Source of the DNA: CAVXDY01 sp963760715
GTDB lineage: Bacteria > Actinomycetota > Thermoleophilia > Miltoncostaeales > Miltoncostaeaceae
Direction: 5' to 3'
Assembly (NCBI GenBank): GCA_963760715.1
Contig: CAVXDY010000007.1
Location: 1 to 64,000, forward strand
Length of the DNA: 64,000 bases
Positions 17,698 through 25,944 of this stretch are shown piece after piece. The notes under the pieces are model-generated. The model was not told the origin of the DNA. It did not search any database and saw nothing but the letters and a program-made list of their open reading frames with translations. The translations under genes and the position numbers were made by a program. Within the stretch, counting starts at the first letter, position 1. The number at the start of each line of letters is the position of its first letter.

Positions 17698-18639
17698 GTG
17701 ACCACCTGGGACGAGAGCCTGCGTGAGCTGGACGTGCGCCTGGCGGCGCAGGGCGGGCGGGGGCGCCGCCTGGGCCCGCGCACCCGCGCCGCCTACGCGA
17801 AGGACGCCCGCCGGGTGGCCGGCTGGCTGCGCGAGCGGGGGGTGCCCGGCCCGGAGGCCGTGACCGCCTCCTCCATCGAGGCCGCGTTCCGCGGGCTGGA
17901 GTGGGCGCCGGCCACGCGGGCCCGCGCGGTGACGGCGCTGCGCGAGTGGCTGGGCCCGCACCATCCCCCGGGACGCTCGCCGGCCGACCTGGTCGATCGC
18001 CCGCGGGCCTCGCCGCCCCCGGTGCCCCGCCTCTCCCAGGCCGACGCCGCCGCGCTCGTGGAGGGCGTCGGCGGCGCCGGAGGGCAGCACGCCACGCCCA
18101 CGGCGCACGCCCTGGCGCTGCGCGACCGGGCGCTCATGGAGGTCCTGTACGGCAGCGGCCTGCGACGCCAGGAGGCCTGCGACCTGGTGCTCGCGGGGCT
18201 CGACTTCGAGCACGACTCGCTGCGCGTGGTGGGCAAGGGGGGGCGGGCGCGAACCGTGCCGCTCACCGAGCCGGCGGTGGCCGCCCTGCGCGCGTGGCTC
18301 GCCGACGGCCGCCCCCGGCTCGTGTCCGGGCTGGCCCCGGGGCCGGCGGCGCGGGCGCCCGTCTTCGTGTCGCGCTCCGGGCGGCCGCTCGACGGCTCCA
18401 CGATCTACCGCGTGGTCGCCCGGGCGCTCCGCGCATCGGGGCGCGCGGGCGGCCCGCACCTGCTGCGCCACGCGGCGGGCACCCACCTGCTGGAGGGGCC
18501 GGGCGGCGTCGGCGGCGCCCACCTGCGGGTGGTGCAGGAGGTGCTCGGGCACGCCAGCCTCGCGACCACGCAGCGCTACACCGCCGTGACGACGAGGTCG
18601 ATGCAGGCCGCCCTGCGCCGCGGCCATCCGCGCGGATGA
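17698..18639 (+). CDS. Tyrosine recombinase, XerC/XerD-like
   Basis: Site-specific recombinase of 313 residues with an N-terminal SAM-like domain (about 20-100) and catalytic domain (about 115-310). Catalytic residues are visible: Arg in SGLRRQEA, Lys in GKGGRART, HLLRHAAGTHLL, LGHAS and nucleophile Tyr in TTQRYTAV. It starts with GTG at 17698, directly after the kinase stop, and its stop overlaps the ATG of a second recombinase gene. A chromosomal XerC or XerD role in dimer resolution is plausible. Having both partners fused into one operon is unusual. Confidence 0.9.
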   Translation: MTTWDESLRELDVRLAAQGGRGRRLGPRTRAAYAKDARRVAGWLRERGVPGPEAVTASSIEAAFRGLEWAPATRARAVTALREWLGPHHPPGRSPADLVDRPRASPPPVPRLSQADAAALVEGVGGAGGQHATPTAHALALRDRALMEVLYGSGLRRQEACDLVLAGLDFEHDSLRVVGKGGRARTVPLTEPAVAALRAWLADGRPRLVSGLAPGPAARAPVFVSRSGRPLDGSTIYRVVARALRASGRAGGPHLLRHAAGTHLLEGPGGVGGAHLRVVQEVLGHASLATTQRYTAVTTRSMQAALRRGHPRG

Positions 18640-19677
18640 GCGCCCCGGTGGACCCCGGTGGCCTGGCGCGCCTGGTGAGCGCCTTCCTCGCCACCCGCGA
18701 GAACGCCAACACGCGCGCCGCGTACGCGCGCGACCTGGCCGCCCTGGTCTCGGCCCTGGGCGCCGAGGCGCCCGGCGCGGGGGGGCCGGGGTTCGGGATC
18801 GAGGACGATCCGGCCGCCCGCGGTGCCGCCCACCAGCTCGCCGCGATCCCGCTCGACTGGTGGCAGCGGTGGCGCGACGGGCTGCCGGGACGCCTCTCCA
18901 CCCGGCGTCGCCGGGTGGCGGCCGCACGCGCGTTCTGCCGCTGGTGGGCCCGTGCCTTCGGCCTGGAGAGCCCGGTGCGCGAGCTCCGCCCGCCGGCGGC
19001 CGCGGGCGAGGGGGGTCAGGAGGCCCTCGGTCGCGAGGTGGTGGCCCTGTCGCCCGCCGCGGTGCGGCGGATGTGCGAGGTCGCGCTCCGGCCGGGGCCG
19101 CTCGGCGCGCGCACCGCCGCGCTCGTCGAGGTGCTCTACGGCTGCGGCCTCCGGGCGAGCGAGGCGGCCGGGCTCGAACCTGTCGGCGTGCCACCTCGAC
19201 GACGCCGACGACCCGTTCCTGCTCGTCGAGGGCAAGGGCGGGCGCCGCCGGGCCGTGGCCGTGCCGCGCGAGGCCCTCGCGAGCCTGCGCTCCTACCTCG
19301 CGGTGGGGCGCCCCGAGCTGCGAGCCCGCGACCGCCACCCCCGCGCCGAGCAGGCGCGCCACCGCGACGCCGACGCGGTCTTCCTGAGCACCCGCGGCCG
19401 GCGCCTCGGGCGCGGGGCCGTCTGGCGGATCGTGGTCAACGTGGCCGACCGGGCCGGGCTGCGCGCCGACGGGGCGCGCGTGTTCCCGCACGCGCTGCGG
19501 CACTCCTGCGGCACGCACCTGATCCAGTCGGGTGTGGACATCCGCTACGTGCAGGCTCATCTGGGCCACGCATCGCCGGTGACGACCGAGATCTACACCC
19601 ACGTCACCGCGGCCCACCTGCGCGAGGACTTCGACCGCGCGCATCCCCGGGCCCGCCGGGCGGCGCCGTCCCGCTAG
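18636..19677 (+). CDS. Tyrosine recombinase, second of a tandem pair, frameshifted
   Basis: XerC/D-type recombinase of about 347 residues when the frame is corrected. The N-terminal domain is followed by the catalytic Arg in GCGLRASEAAGL, the Lys in GKGGRRRAV, HALRHSCGTHLIQ, LGHASP and the Tyr in TTEIYTHV. The frame breaks near 19178, where GAACC replaces an expected GACC; removing one A joins AAGL to DLSACHLDD. Both halves are well conserved, which favours a sequencing insertion. ATGA overlap with the preceding recombinase suggests the two proteins are made together, possibly as a XerCD-like heterotetramer. Confidence 0.83.
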
Positions 19678-20141
19678 CGGCGCCGGTGCGTGAGCCCCCG
19701 CTCCGGGTGCCAGGAGTCGATGACCATGTGGTCCGGGGGGTCTCCCAGCTCGATCACCGACAGCTCCAGGATGTCCGCCCGGAAGAGGTGGGACGGGCCG
19801 GCGGGGGCGCGCTCGCCGTTGATGCGCAGGATCACCTCGGCGTCGGTGATCTCCTCGACCCGCCCGGCGATCTTCGCGTCGCCGTGCCACTCCGGCGGGC
19901 TCACCGACCCGCTGTGCAGGGCGAAGCGGGGGTCGCGGCGCAGGTCGAGCGCCTTGACGGCGCCCCACATGCTCCCCAGCCAGATGTCGCCGTCGATGAA
20001 CTCCATCTCGATGCCGCTGATGCGCGGCGAGCCGTCGCGCCGCAGGGTGGCGATCGTCTTGTGGACGAACAGGTCGAAGTAGCCGCGCGCCCGCGCGGCG
20101 AGCTCCGGCGCCTCCCCCTCCACCTCGCTCCAGCCCGCCAT
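19674..20141 (-). CDS. Pyridoxamine 5'-phosphate oxidase-like split-barrel protein
   Basis: A 155-residue protein of the PNPOx-like/F420-binding split beta-barrel superfamily: FVHKTIATLRRDGSPRISG, then DGDIWLGSMWGAVKALDLRRDPRFALHS and a C-terminal segment with WHPERG. Such proteins bind FMN or F420 and reduce or protect small molecules; the cofactor cannot be decided here. It is convergent with and touches the recombinase gene by four bases. Starts at ATG 20141. Confidence 0.82.
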   Translation of the reverse strand: MAGWSEVEGEAPELAARARGYFDLFVHKTIATLRRDGSPRISGIEMEFIDGDIWLGSMWGAVKALDLRRDPRFALHSGSVSPPEWHGDAKIAGRVEEITDAEVILRINGERAPAGPSHLFRADILELSVIELGDPPDHMVIDSWHPERGLTHRRR

Positions 20142-20151
20142 GGGGCCGAGG

Positions 20152-21255
20152 CTACCGCCTGATGCGCACGATCACGCTGGCGCGGTCCCGCAGGCCGTCG
20201 CCGATCAGGATCGCGGTCACGCGGTAGAGGCCGGGGCGTGTGTCGGTGGGGAGGCGGATCACGAGGCTGCCCCCGGTGGGTCCGGTGAGCTTGCGGATGG
20301 CCCGCAGCCTGCCGCCGGCGACCGGGGCGACCGTGACGACGGCGCGCCCGGCCCGGGTGATGGCCAGGCGCACCCTGCCCGCCCCGGCCGCCGTCAGGGT
20401 CAGCCCGCCGGGCGTCGGCACCGGGTAGTCGCCGCCCGTCACCGACACGGTGGGGCTCGCGAGGAAGCTGCGGTACTGCTGGGCCCACGCCCGCCCGCCC
20501 GCGGCGTCGTGCAGCCCGTACGCGGCCGGGCCGTTGGCCAGCATCTCGCGGCCGGCCGCGGTCGAGCGCGCCCGCGCCCACAGCTCACCCTGGCCGATGC
20601 CCCCGTCCACCCCCAGCATCAGGCGCAGCTCGCCCCGTCCCGCGGGCCAGCGGGCGAGCCAGCGGGTGGGATGCGTCGCCATCTCGCGCGCGGGGAAGGC
20701 CGACAGGTCCCCCCGGAAGGTGAGCAGGTAGGTGGCGCGTCCCCGGCTCATGGCATCGACCAGGCCGGCCAGGGTGGGGTCGAGCGGCCGTCGCGGGTCG
20801 GTGCGGCCCACCCGCTCCACCAGGGAGGGGGAGGCGTAGAAGATCACCCGCCGGGCGTCGCCCCCGAGCTGGTCCATCGCCGCGGCCAGGGCCGCCGCCC
20901 CCGCCGGCGTCCACTGGCCGGGGGTCACCTCGTCCACCGCCACCAGCCCGCCCACCGCCGGCTGGCGCCAGCCGGCGCGCAGCCGGGAGGCGATCGTGCC
21001 CGCGCCGGCGCCCGCCAGGTCCCGGCCCGTCACCTTGCCGACCGTGCGCGCCGCCGGCCAGCGCGCGTCCGGGAGGATCGGGGCCTGCCGCAGCGTTCCC
21101 CCGCCCACGGCGTCGTGGACCGCCTGGGCGGCGTCGCGGGGGAGGTAGAGGAGGGGAGGGTCGGCCGCGCCGGCCAGAGCGGGCGTCGTCGCGAGCAGTG
21201 CGCCGACCACGGCCATGATGAGCCGCCGTCGGACGGAGGGGCACGTCTTCCGCAC
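20152..21255 (-). CDS. Secreted protein of unknown function with C-terminal Ig-like domain
   Basis: About 367 residues from the GTG at 21255, chosen because it is followed by a signal peptide (basic RRRL, hydrophobic IMAVVGALLATTPALAGA). The middle part (about 30-270) is a soluble domain with GGLVAVDEVTPGQWTP and VIFYASPSL, resembling glycosidase-like folds of uncharacterised secreted proteins, but no catalytic motif is certain. The last 100 residues look like a beta-sandwich (GRVRLAITRAGRAVVTVAP). It may act at the cell surface. Confidence 0.65.
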   Translation of the reverse strand: MRKTCPSVRRRLIMAVVGALLATTPALAGAADPPLLYLPRDAAQAVHDAVGGGTLRQAPILPDARWPAARTVGKVTGRDLAGAGAGTIASRLRAGWRQPAVGGLVAVDEVTPGQWTPAGAAALAAAMDQLGGDARRVIFYASPSLVERVGRTDPRRPLDPTLAGLVDAMSRGRATYLLTFRGDLSAFPAREMATHPTRWLARWPAGRGELRLMLGVDGGIGQGELWARARSTAAGREMLANGPAAYGLHDAAGGRAWAQQYRSFLASPTVSVTGGDYPVPTPGGLTLTAAGAGRVRLAITRAGRAVVTVAPVAGGRLRAIRKLTGPTGGSLVIRLPTDTRPGLYRVTAILIGDGLRDRASVIVRIRR

Positions 21256-21304
21256 GAGCGCGCCATCCTCCCAGGAAGGCGCTGCGGTTGCGAACCTCTT
21301 GGGT

Positions 21305-22072
21305 TCAGCTACTCGGCGTCGCCGCCAGCGTCCCCACTCCGACGAGCGCCACGAGCAGAGAGAGCGCGACGAGACCGAGCACCACGGCGGCGATGGCAAG
21401 CCCCCGCCCGGGCAGGACGCCCCCGGAGGCGCGGATGTCCCCCAGGGAGAGCGTCCCCAGCGCCACGGCGAGCGACGAGCCGATGACGATGATGAAGCCC
21501 CCGATCCCGAGCGCGAACGCGAGCGAGGCCTTGCCCGAGCCGGGCTTGGGCCGGGCGCGCCCGCTCGGGGTGGGGGCCGGGGCGTCCTCCTCGTCCTCGT
21601 CGTCCGCGACCGCGCCCTCCTCGGCCGGGCGGGGCGCCAGGGCCATCTTGCGGAAGCCGACCAGCATCACCGCCACCGCCACCATCGCCACCCAGAAGGC
21701 CAACGTGAGGAGGCGGCCGCCGGCGAGGAGGCTGACGTCGCCATCGGGGTCGAGGTCGCTCGAGGTGCGGCCGCTGATCACCACCAGCCCGCAGGCGCCC
21801 GCGAGCCCGGTCGTCACGCCGAGCCCCGCGAGCCAGAGCCACAGGCGCGGCACGAAGACGGCGGCCACGAGCAGGATGACGATCAGCACGCCGAACCCGC
21901 CCACGAACCCGTCGGCCCCGATCACCTTGGTCACCCCCGGGGCGTCGCGCGAGATCCCCTCGACCAGGTCCCACCTCGGGGCGATGGCGGCGAGCACGCC
22001 GGCCGCCGCGCCGAGCGCGAGGCCGGCCCGGATCGTGGTGGTGCCCTCGTCACCCCAGCCGGGATCCGCCAT
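21305..22072 (-). CDS. Polytopic membrane protein, unknown function
   Basis: About 255 residues from the ATG at 22072 (MADPGWG). The region has about six membrane spans in two blocks, separated by an acidic, Pro-rich linker (DDEDEEDAPAPTP) at about 155-165. No catalytic motif is seen. It is the last gene of the long minus-strand cell-wall operon by spacing, following the NHLP-like gene closely, so a role at the envelope is possible but unproven. Confidence 0.65.
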   Translation of the reverse strand: MADPGWGDEGTTTIRAGLALGAAAGVLAAIAPRWDLVEGISRDAPGVTKVIGADGFVGGFGVLIVILLVAAVFVPRLWLWLAGLGVTTGLAGACGLVVISGRTSSDLDPDGDVSLLAGGRLLTLAFWVAMVAVAVMLVGFRKMALAPRPAEEGAVADDEDEEDAPAPTPSGRARPKPGSGKASLAFALGIGGFIIVIGSSLAVALGTLSLGDIRASGGVLPGRGLAIAAVVLGLVALSLLVALVGVGTLAATPSS

Positions 22073-22086
22073 CGGCGGCACCCTAC

Positions 22087-22356
22087 TCACTCGTCGGGTC
22101 CGCCCAACCGCCCGTCGTCGCCGAGGCGACCGAATCGCGCCTGGAATCCCCGCGAGTGCACCTCGCGCACGACCTCGGTCACCATCTCGGCCCGCTCGTC
22201 GCGATCCATCTCCTCGAGCTGCCGCACCTGCTCGGCCGACGCGCGCACGTCGCCCGCCCCGGCCAGCGCGCGCAGGGGGTCCTCGATGAGGGCGTCGCGG
22301 AAGGCCAGGTCGGCCACGACGCGGGTCCAGAGGTGGGTGGGATCGAGCTCGCTCAT
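22087..22356 (-). CDS. Small protein resembling the NHLP leader-peptide clan
   Basis: An 89-residue protein. The segment VVADLAFRDALIEDPLRALAGAG followed by an acidic helix resembles nitrile-hydratase-alpha-like (NHLP, Os1348-type) leader domains, in which (F)R..L..DP..AL is the hallmark. In other bacteria these lead ribosomally made peptides. Here no Cys/Ser/Thr-rich core follows (the tail is RFGRLGDDGRLGGPDE), and no RiPP modifying enzyme is nearby, so it may be a stand-alone helical domain. Its ATG overlaps the stop of the phosphodiesterase gene. Confidence 0.6.
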   Translation of the reverse strand: MSELDPTHLWTRVVADLAFRDALIEDPLRALAGAGDVRASAEQVRQLEEMDRDERAEMVTEVVREVHSRGFQARFGRLGDDGRLGGPDE

Positions 22357-23006
22357 TCGGCGCTCCTCGCCGGCAAGGGGATGGTGACGGGCCGGATGCC
22401 CCCCGAGCCCACCTGCAGCATGCCGACCGAGGGCCTCATCGCGTCCGGCCCGAGCTGCCAGCGGAACCGCCGCACGGCGCGATCCTCCACCCCGGCGAGG
22501 CCGGTGCGGGGCGCCGCCGCCCCCTCGAGGCTGCCCCACGGGCAGACGGCCCCCGGCGAGAACAGCAGCGTGCCGTCCACACGGCCGCAGGACGGCTCGT
22601 GCCAGTGGCCGTACACGACGCAGTCCACGGGCCCCAGGCGGCGGGCGAGCGCCCGGTGCAGCCCGGCGCGGTAGCGCACGTCGCGGCCGGCGAGCACCCC
22701 GGCGGTGATGATCGATGCGTCCACCAGCTTGCGGCGCACGCCGTGGACCACGCCGATGCGGTGGCCGCCCACCGCGACCACCGCCGTCTCCGGCAGGGCG
22801 AGCCCGTCCAGGCGGTCGTGATCGCCCCGCACCGCGACGACCGGCGCCACCCGGTCCAGGTCGGTCAGGACCGAGGGGACGCTGAGGTCGCCGGCGTGCA
22901 GGATGAGCGCGCAGCCGTCGAGCGCCTCCAGGACCGTCTCGGGCAGCTCGTCCAGGAACTCGCCGACGTGGGTGTCGGCCACGACCCCCACGCGGATCGT
23001 GCTCAT
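22353..23006 (-). CDS. Metallophosphoesterase, YfcE/MJ0936 type
   Basis: A 217-residue calcineurin-like phosphodiesterase. The dimetal ligands are visible: VADTHVG, LHAGDLS, VRGDHD, VHG and YGHWHEP. It hydrolyses phosphodiesters, with the natural substrate unknown in this family. The ATG at 23006 overlaps the end of ddl, and its own stop overlaps the small NHLP-like gene (ATGA), placing it firmly in the cell-wall operon. Confidence 0.9.
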   Translation of the reverse strand: MSTIRVGVVADTHVGEFLDELPETVLEALDGCALILHAGDLSVPSVLTDLDRVAPVVAVRGDHDRLDGLALPETAVVAVGGHRIGVVHGVRRKLVDASIITAGVLAGRDVRYRAGLHRALARRLGPVDCVVYGHWHEPSCGRVDGTLLFSPGAVCPWGSLEGAAAPRTGLAGVEDRAVRRFRWQLGPDAMRPSVGMLQVGSGGIRPVTIPLPARSAE

Positions 23007-24034
23007 CCCAGGAAGCGCCGTTCGTCCGCCGCCCGCGCGAGCGCGAGCTCGATCAGGCGGTCCACCAGGTCGGCGTAGCCGATGCCGCCGGCCTCCATCA
23101 GCGAGGCGTAGACGCTCGTCGGCGTGAAGCCCGGCAGCGTGTTGAGCTCCGACAGCAGCACCTCGCCGCCCTCGGCCACGAAGAAGTCGATCCGTGCCAG
23201 CCCCGCGCACTCGACGGCGGTGAAGGCGCGCAGGGCCAGGTCGCGGGCGCGCTCGGAGACCTCCGCCGGGAGGTCGGCCGGGACCTCCAGGCGCATCCGT
23301 CCCGCCTCGTACTTGGTGTCGTAGTCGTACCAGTCGGCGTCGTAGAGCACCTCGCCAACCGGCGAGACGACGGGCTCGGCTCCGCCCAGCACCCCCACCT
23401 CCACCTCCCGTCCCGCGATCGCCCGCTCCACGAGCGCCTTGGGGTCGTGGGCGAAGGCCAGCTCCAGGGAGGCGTCGAGGTCGGCCGGGGTCGGGACGGG
23501 GCTGATGCCCACGCTGGACCCCAGGCGCGCCGGCTTGCAGAACGCCGGGTAGCCCACCGTCGCGGCCACCCGCGCCCGCGCGCCCTCGGGATCGGCGGCC
23601 CACTCGTCCACGGTCACGGTGCAGTGCTCGGGCGTGGGGATGCCGGCGTCGCGCAGGAAGACCTTGAAGAGGGCCTTGTCCATCGCCAGCGCCGACGCGG
23701 TGACGCCGGCGCCCACGTAGGGCACCCCGGCCGTCTCCAGCGCCCCCTGAACCCGCCCGTCCTCGCCGTGCGGGCCGTGCAGGACCGGGAAGACCGCGTC
23801 GAGCGGGCGCGCGGCGCCGCCGTCCAGCGAGATGAGCAGGGGCTCGCCGAGGGGGCCGGGGACCACCGCCACGGGCTCGCCCTCGACGCTCCAGCCGCCG
23901 TCGCGCGCGATGACCACCGGGATCACCTCGTAGCGCTCGGGGTCCAGGGCGGCCACCACCGCCGCGGCCGAGGCGAGCGACACCTCGTGCTCGCTGCTGC
24001 GGCCGCCCATCAGCACGGCGAGGCGACGGCTCAT
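23003..24034 (-). CDS. ddl: D-alanine--D-alanine ligase
   Basis: Makes the D-Ala-D-Ala dipeptide of peptidoglycan using ATP. The 343 residues show the Ddl signature HGPHGEDGRVQG near residue 86, the ATP-grasp residues CKPARLGSSVGIS and the C-terminal FFVAEGGEVLLSELNTLPGFTPTS. The ATG at 24034 overlaps the end of the PASTA kinase gene. Presence of ddl inside a kinase/transpeptidase operon ties precursor supply to the same transcript. Confidence 0.95.
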   Translation of the reverse strand: MSRRLAVLMGGRSSEHEVSLASAAAVVAALDPERYEVIPVVIARDGGWSVEGEPVAVVPGPLGEPLLISLDGGAARPLDAVFPVLHGPHGEDGRVQGALETAGVPYVGAGVTASALAMDKALFKVFLRDAGIPTPEHCTVTVDEWAADPEGARARVAATVGYPAFCKPARLGSSVGISPVPTPADLDASLELAFAHDPKALVERAIAGREVEVGVLGGAEPVVSPVGEVLYDADWYDYDTKYEAGRMRLEVPADLPAEVSERARDLALRAFTAVECAGLARIDFFVAEGGEVLLSELNTLPGFTPTSVYASLMEAGGIGYADLVDRLIELALARAADERRFLG

Positions 24035-25944
24035 CCCGTGGAGCCGCCCGGCGAGGGGAGGGCCCCCCCGGCGCCGGAGGTGCTTCCGGTCGGGCCGTTG
24101 CTGACGGTGATCACGACCGTGCTGCCCGGAGCCACCGAGGTGCCCACGGAGGGGCTCGTGTCGATGACCGTGCCCGCCGGCGCGGGGGAGTCGGCGGTGT
24201 CGCTGGTGACCCGGAAGCCCGCCTGCTCGAGCTTGAACTTGGCATCCTGGGCGCTGTTGCCGATCACGTTCGGGACCGGGACGTTGGCGGGGGCGACGGC
24301 GACGGTGATGTTGACCGGCGTGCCCTTCGGCCGCGAGGCGTTGGGCGCCGGGTCCTGGCGCACCACGATGCCGGGGGCGAACGAGGTGCTCGGCGTGGTG
24401 CTGACGTTCCCGACCGTGAATCCCCGGTCGGTGAGGAGCTGCTCGGCCTCGCTCTGCGGGCGGCGCCGGACGTCGGGCACCTGGAGGTTCGCCGGGCCGC
24501 TCGAGACCACGATGGTGACCGTGCTGCCGCGGGTGGCCTGCTTGTCGCCCGCGGGGTCCTGGCTGATCACGACCCCCTGGGTCACGTTGTCGCTGGCCTG
24601 CTGCGTGACCTTCACCTTGAAATCGGCGCGCGCCAGGTCCGCGCGGGCGGCGTCCTCCTGCTCGCCCGTGACGTCCGGAACGGCCGTCTGGCCGGGGCCG
24701 CCGCTGACCACGAGCACGACGGTGTCGCCCTTGCTCACCTGCTGGCCGGCGGCCGGATCGGTGCGGATGGCGGTGCCGACCGGGACCTGGTCGTTCTGCA
24801 CCGATTGCTGGCTCACGTCGAGGCCCGCGTCGCGCAGGATCTGGTCGGCCTCGGCGGCGGTCCGCCCGGCGACCGGGGGCACCGTGACGGGCGTGCCGCC
24901 GCCGCCCGAGAGGAGCGCGACGGCCACCGCGGCCACGATCGCCAGCAGCACGATGACGCCCACGACGATCGGCCAGCGCCGGCGTCGCCGGGCCGCCGGG
25001 GGCTGGGGAGGGGGCGGCGGCGCGACGCGCGTCTGGCCCGTGACCGGATCGGCCACCCGGGTCTGCGCGGTGGGCGGACTCGCGGCCGGCAGCACGCGGG
25101 TGGGGTCGCCGCTCTCGATGGCGGCGCGGGCCTCGCCCAGCGCGAGGCTCATCTCCTCGGCCGTCCGGTAGCGCTCCGACGGCCGCTTGGCCAGCGACCG
25201 CAGGACCACGTCCTCGAGCACGAGCGGGATCGCGCCCTCCAGCACCCGCGGCGGGGTGGGCGGGTCGTTGATCTGCTTCATGGCCACGGTCACCGCGCGC
25301 TCGCCGTCGAACGGCACCCGCCCGGTGAGCATCTCGTAGAGCACGATCCCCACCGCGTAGCAATCGCTGGCGGCGGTGACCTCGTCGCCGCGCGCCTGCT
25401 CGGGCGAGAGGTACTGGGCCGTGCCGATCACCGACCCCGCCTCGGTCATGCCCCCGTCCGCGCCGGCCCGCGCGATGCCGAAGTCGGTCACCTTCAGGTG
25501 GCCGTCCTCCGCCACCAGCACGTTCTGCGGCTTCACGTCGCGGTGGATCACGTCGCGGCGATGGGCCGCGCCGAGCGCCGCCAGGATCTGCTGGGCGTAG
25601 TCGATCGCCTCGAGGGGCGGCAGGGGCGCCCGGGCCCGGATGACCCGCTTCAGGTCGGGTCCGGACATGTACTCCATGACGATGTAGTAGCTGCCGTCGG
25701 CCTCGCCGCGGTCGTACACCGCCACGATGTTCGGGTGGTTGAGCCCGGCGGCGGCCGACGCCTCGCGCCGGAAGCGCTCCACGAACTGGGGGTCGGACGC
25801 GTAGGGGTCCGACAGCACCTTGACCGCCACCTGGCGGTCGAGAAGCCGGTCGTGGGCGAGGAAGACGCGCGCCATCCCGCCGGCGCCGAGCTGGCGGCCG
25901 AGCTCGTAGCGGTCCCCCACGAGGTCCCCGGGCTGAAGGCTCAC
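24031..25944 (-). CDS. pknB: PASTA-domain Ser/Thr protein kinase, PknB/Stk1 type
   Basis: Transmembrane kinase of 637 residues that senses peptidoglycan fragments or lipid II through its outer PASTA repeats and phosphorylates division and wall enzymes. The kinase domain (about 12-270) contains GAGGMARVFLA, VAVKVL, HRDVKPQN and DFGIARA. One membrane span lies near residues 324-344. Four PASTA repeats follow (about 352-417, 418-484, 485-551 and 552-620), each with the GTxV/SKGSxV pattern. It lies between the transpeptidase gene and ddl with four-base overlaps, as in the pkn operons of actinobacteria. Confidence 0.95.
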   Translation of the reverse strand: MSLQPGDLVGDRYELGRQLGAGGMARVFLAHDRLLDRQVAVKVLSDPYASDPQFVERFRREASAAAGLNHPNIVAVYDRGEADGSYYIVMEYMSGPDLKRVIRARAPLPPLEAIDYAQQILAALGAAHRRDVIHRDVKPQNVLVAEDGHLKVTDFGIARAGADGGMTEAGSVIGTAQYLSPEQARGDEVTAASDCYAVGIVLYEMLTGRVPFDGERAVTVAMKQINDPPTPPRVLEGAIPLVLEDVVLRSLAKRPSERYRTAEEMSLALGEARAAIESGDPTRVLPAASPPTAQTRVADPVTGQTRVAPPPPPQPPAARRRRRWPIVVGVIVLLAIVAAVAVALLSGGGGTPVTVPPVAGRTAAEADQILRDAGLDVSQQSVQNDQVPVGTAIRTDPAAGQQVSKGDTVVLVVSGGPGQTAVPDVTGEQEDAARADLARADFKVKVTQQASDNVTQGVVISQDPAGDKQATRGSTVTIVVSSGPANLQVPDVRRRPQSEAEQLLTDRGFTVGNVSTTPSTSFAPGIVVRQDPAPNASRPKGTPVNITVAVAPANVPVPNVIGNSAQDAKFKLEQAGFRVTSDTADSPAPAGTVIDTSPSVGTSVAPGSTVVITVSNGPTGSTSGAGGALPSPGGSTG

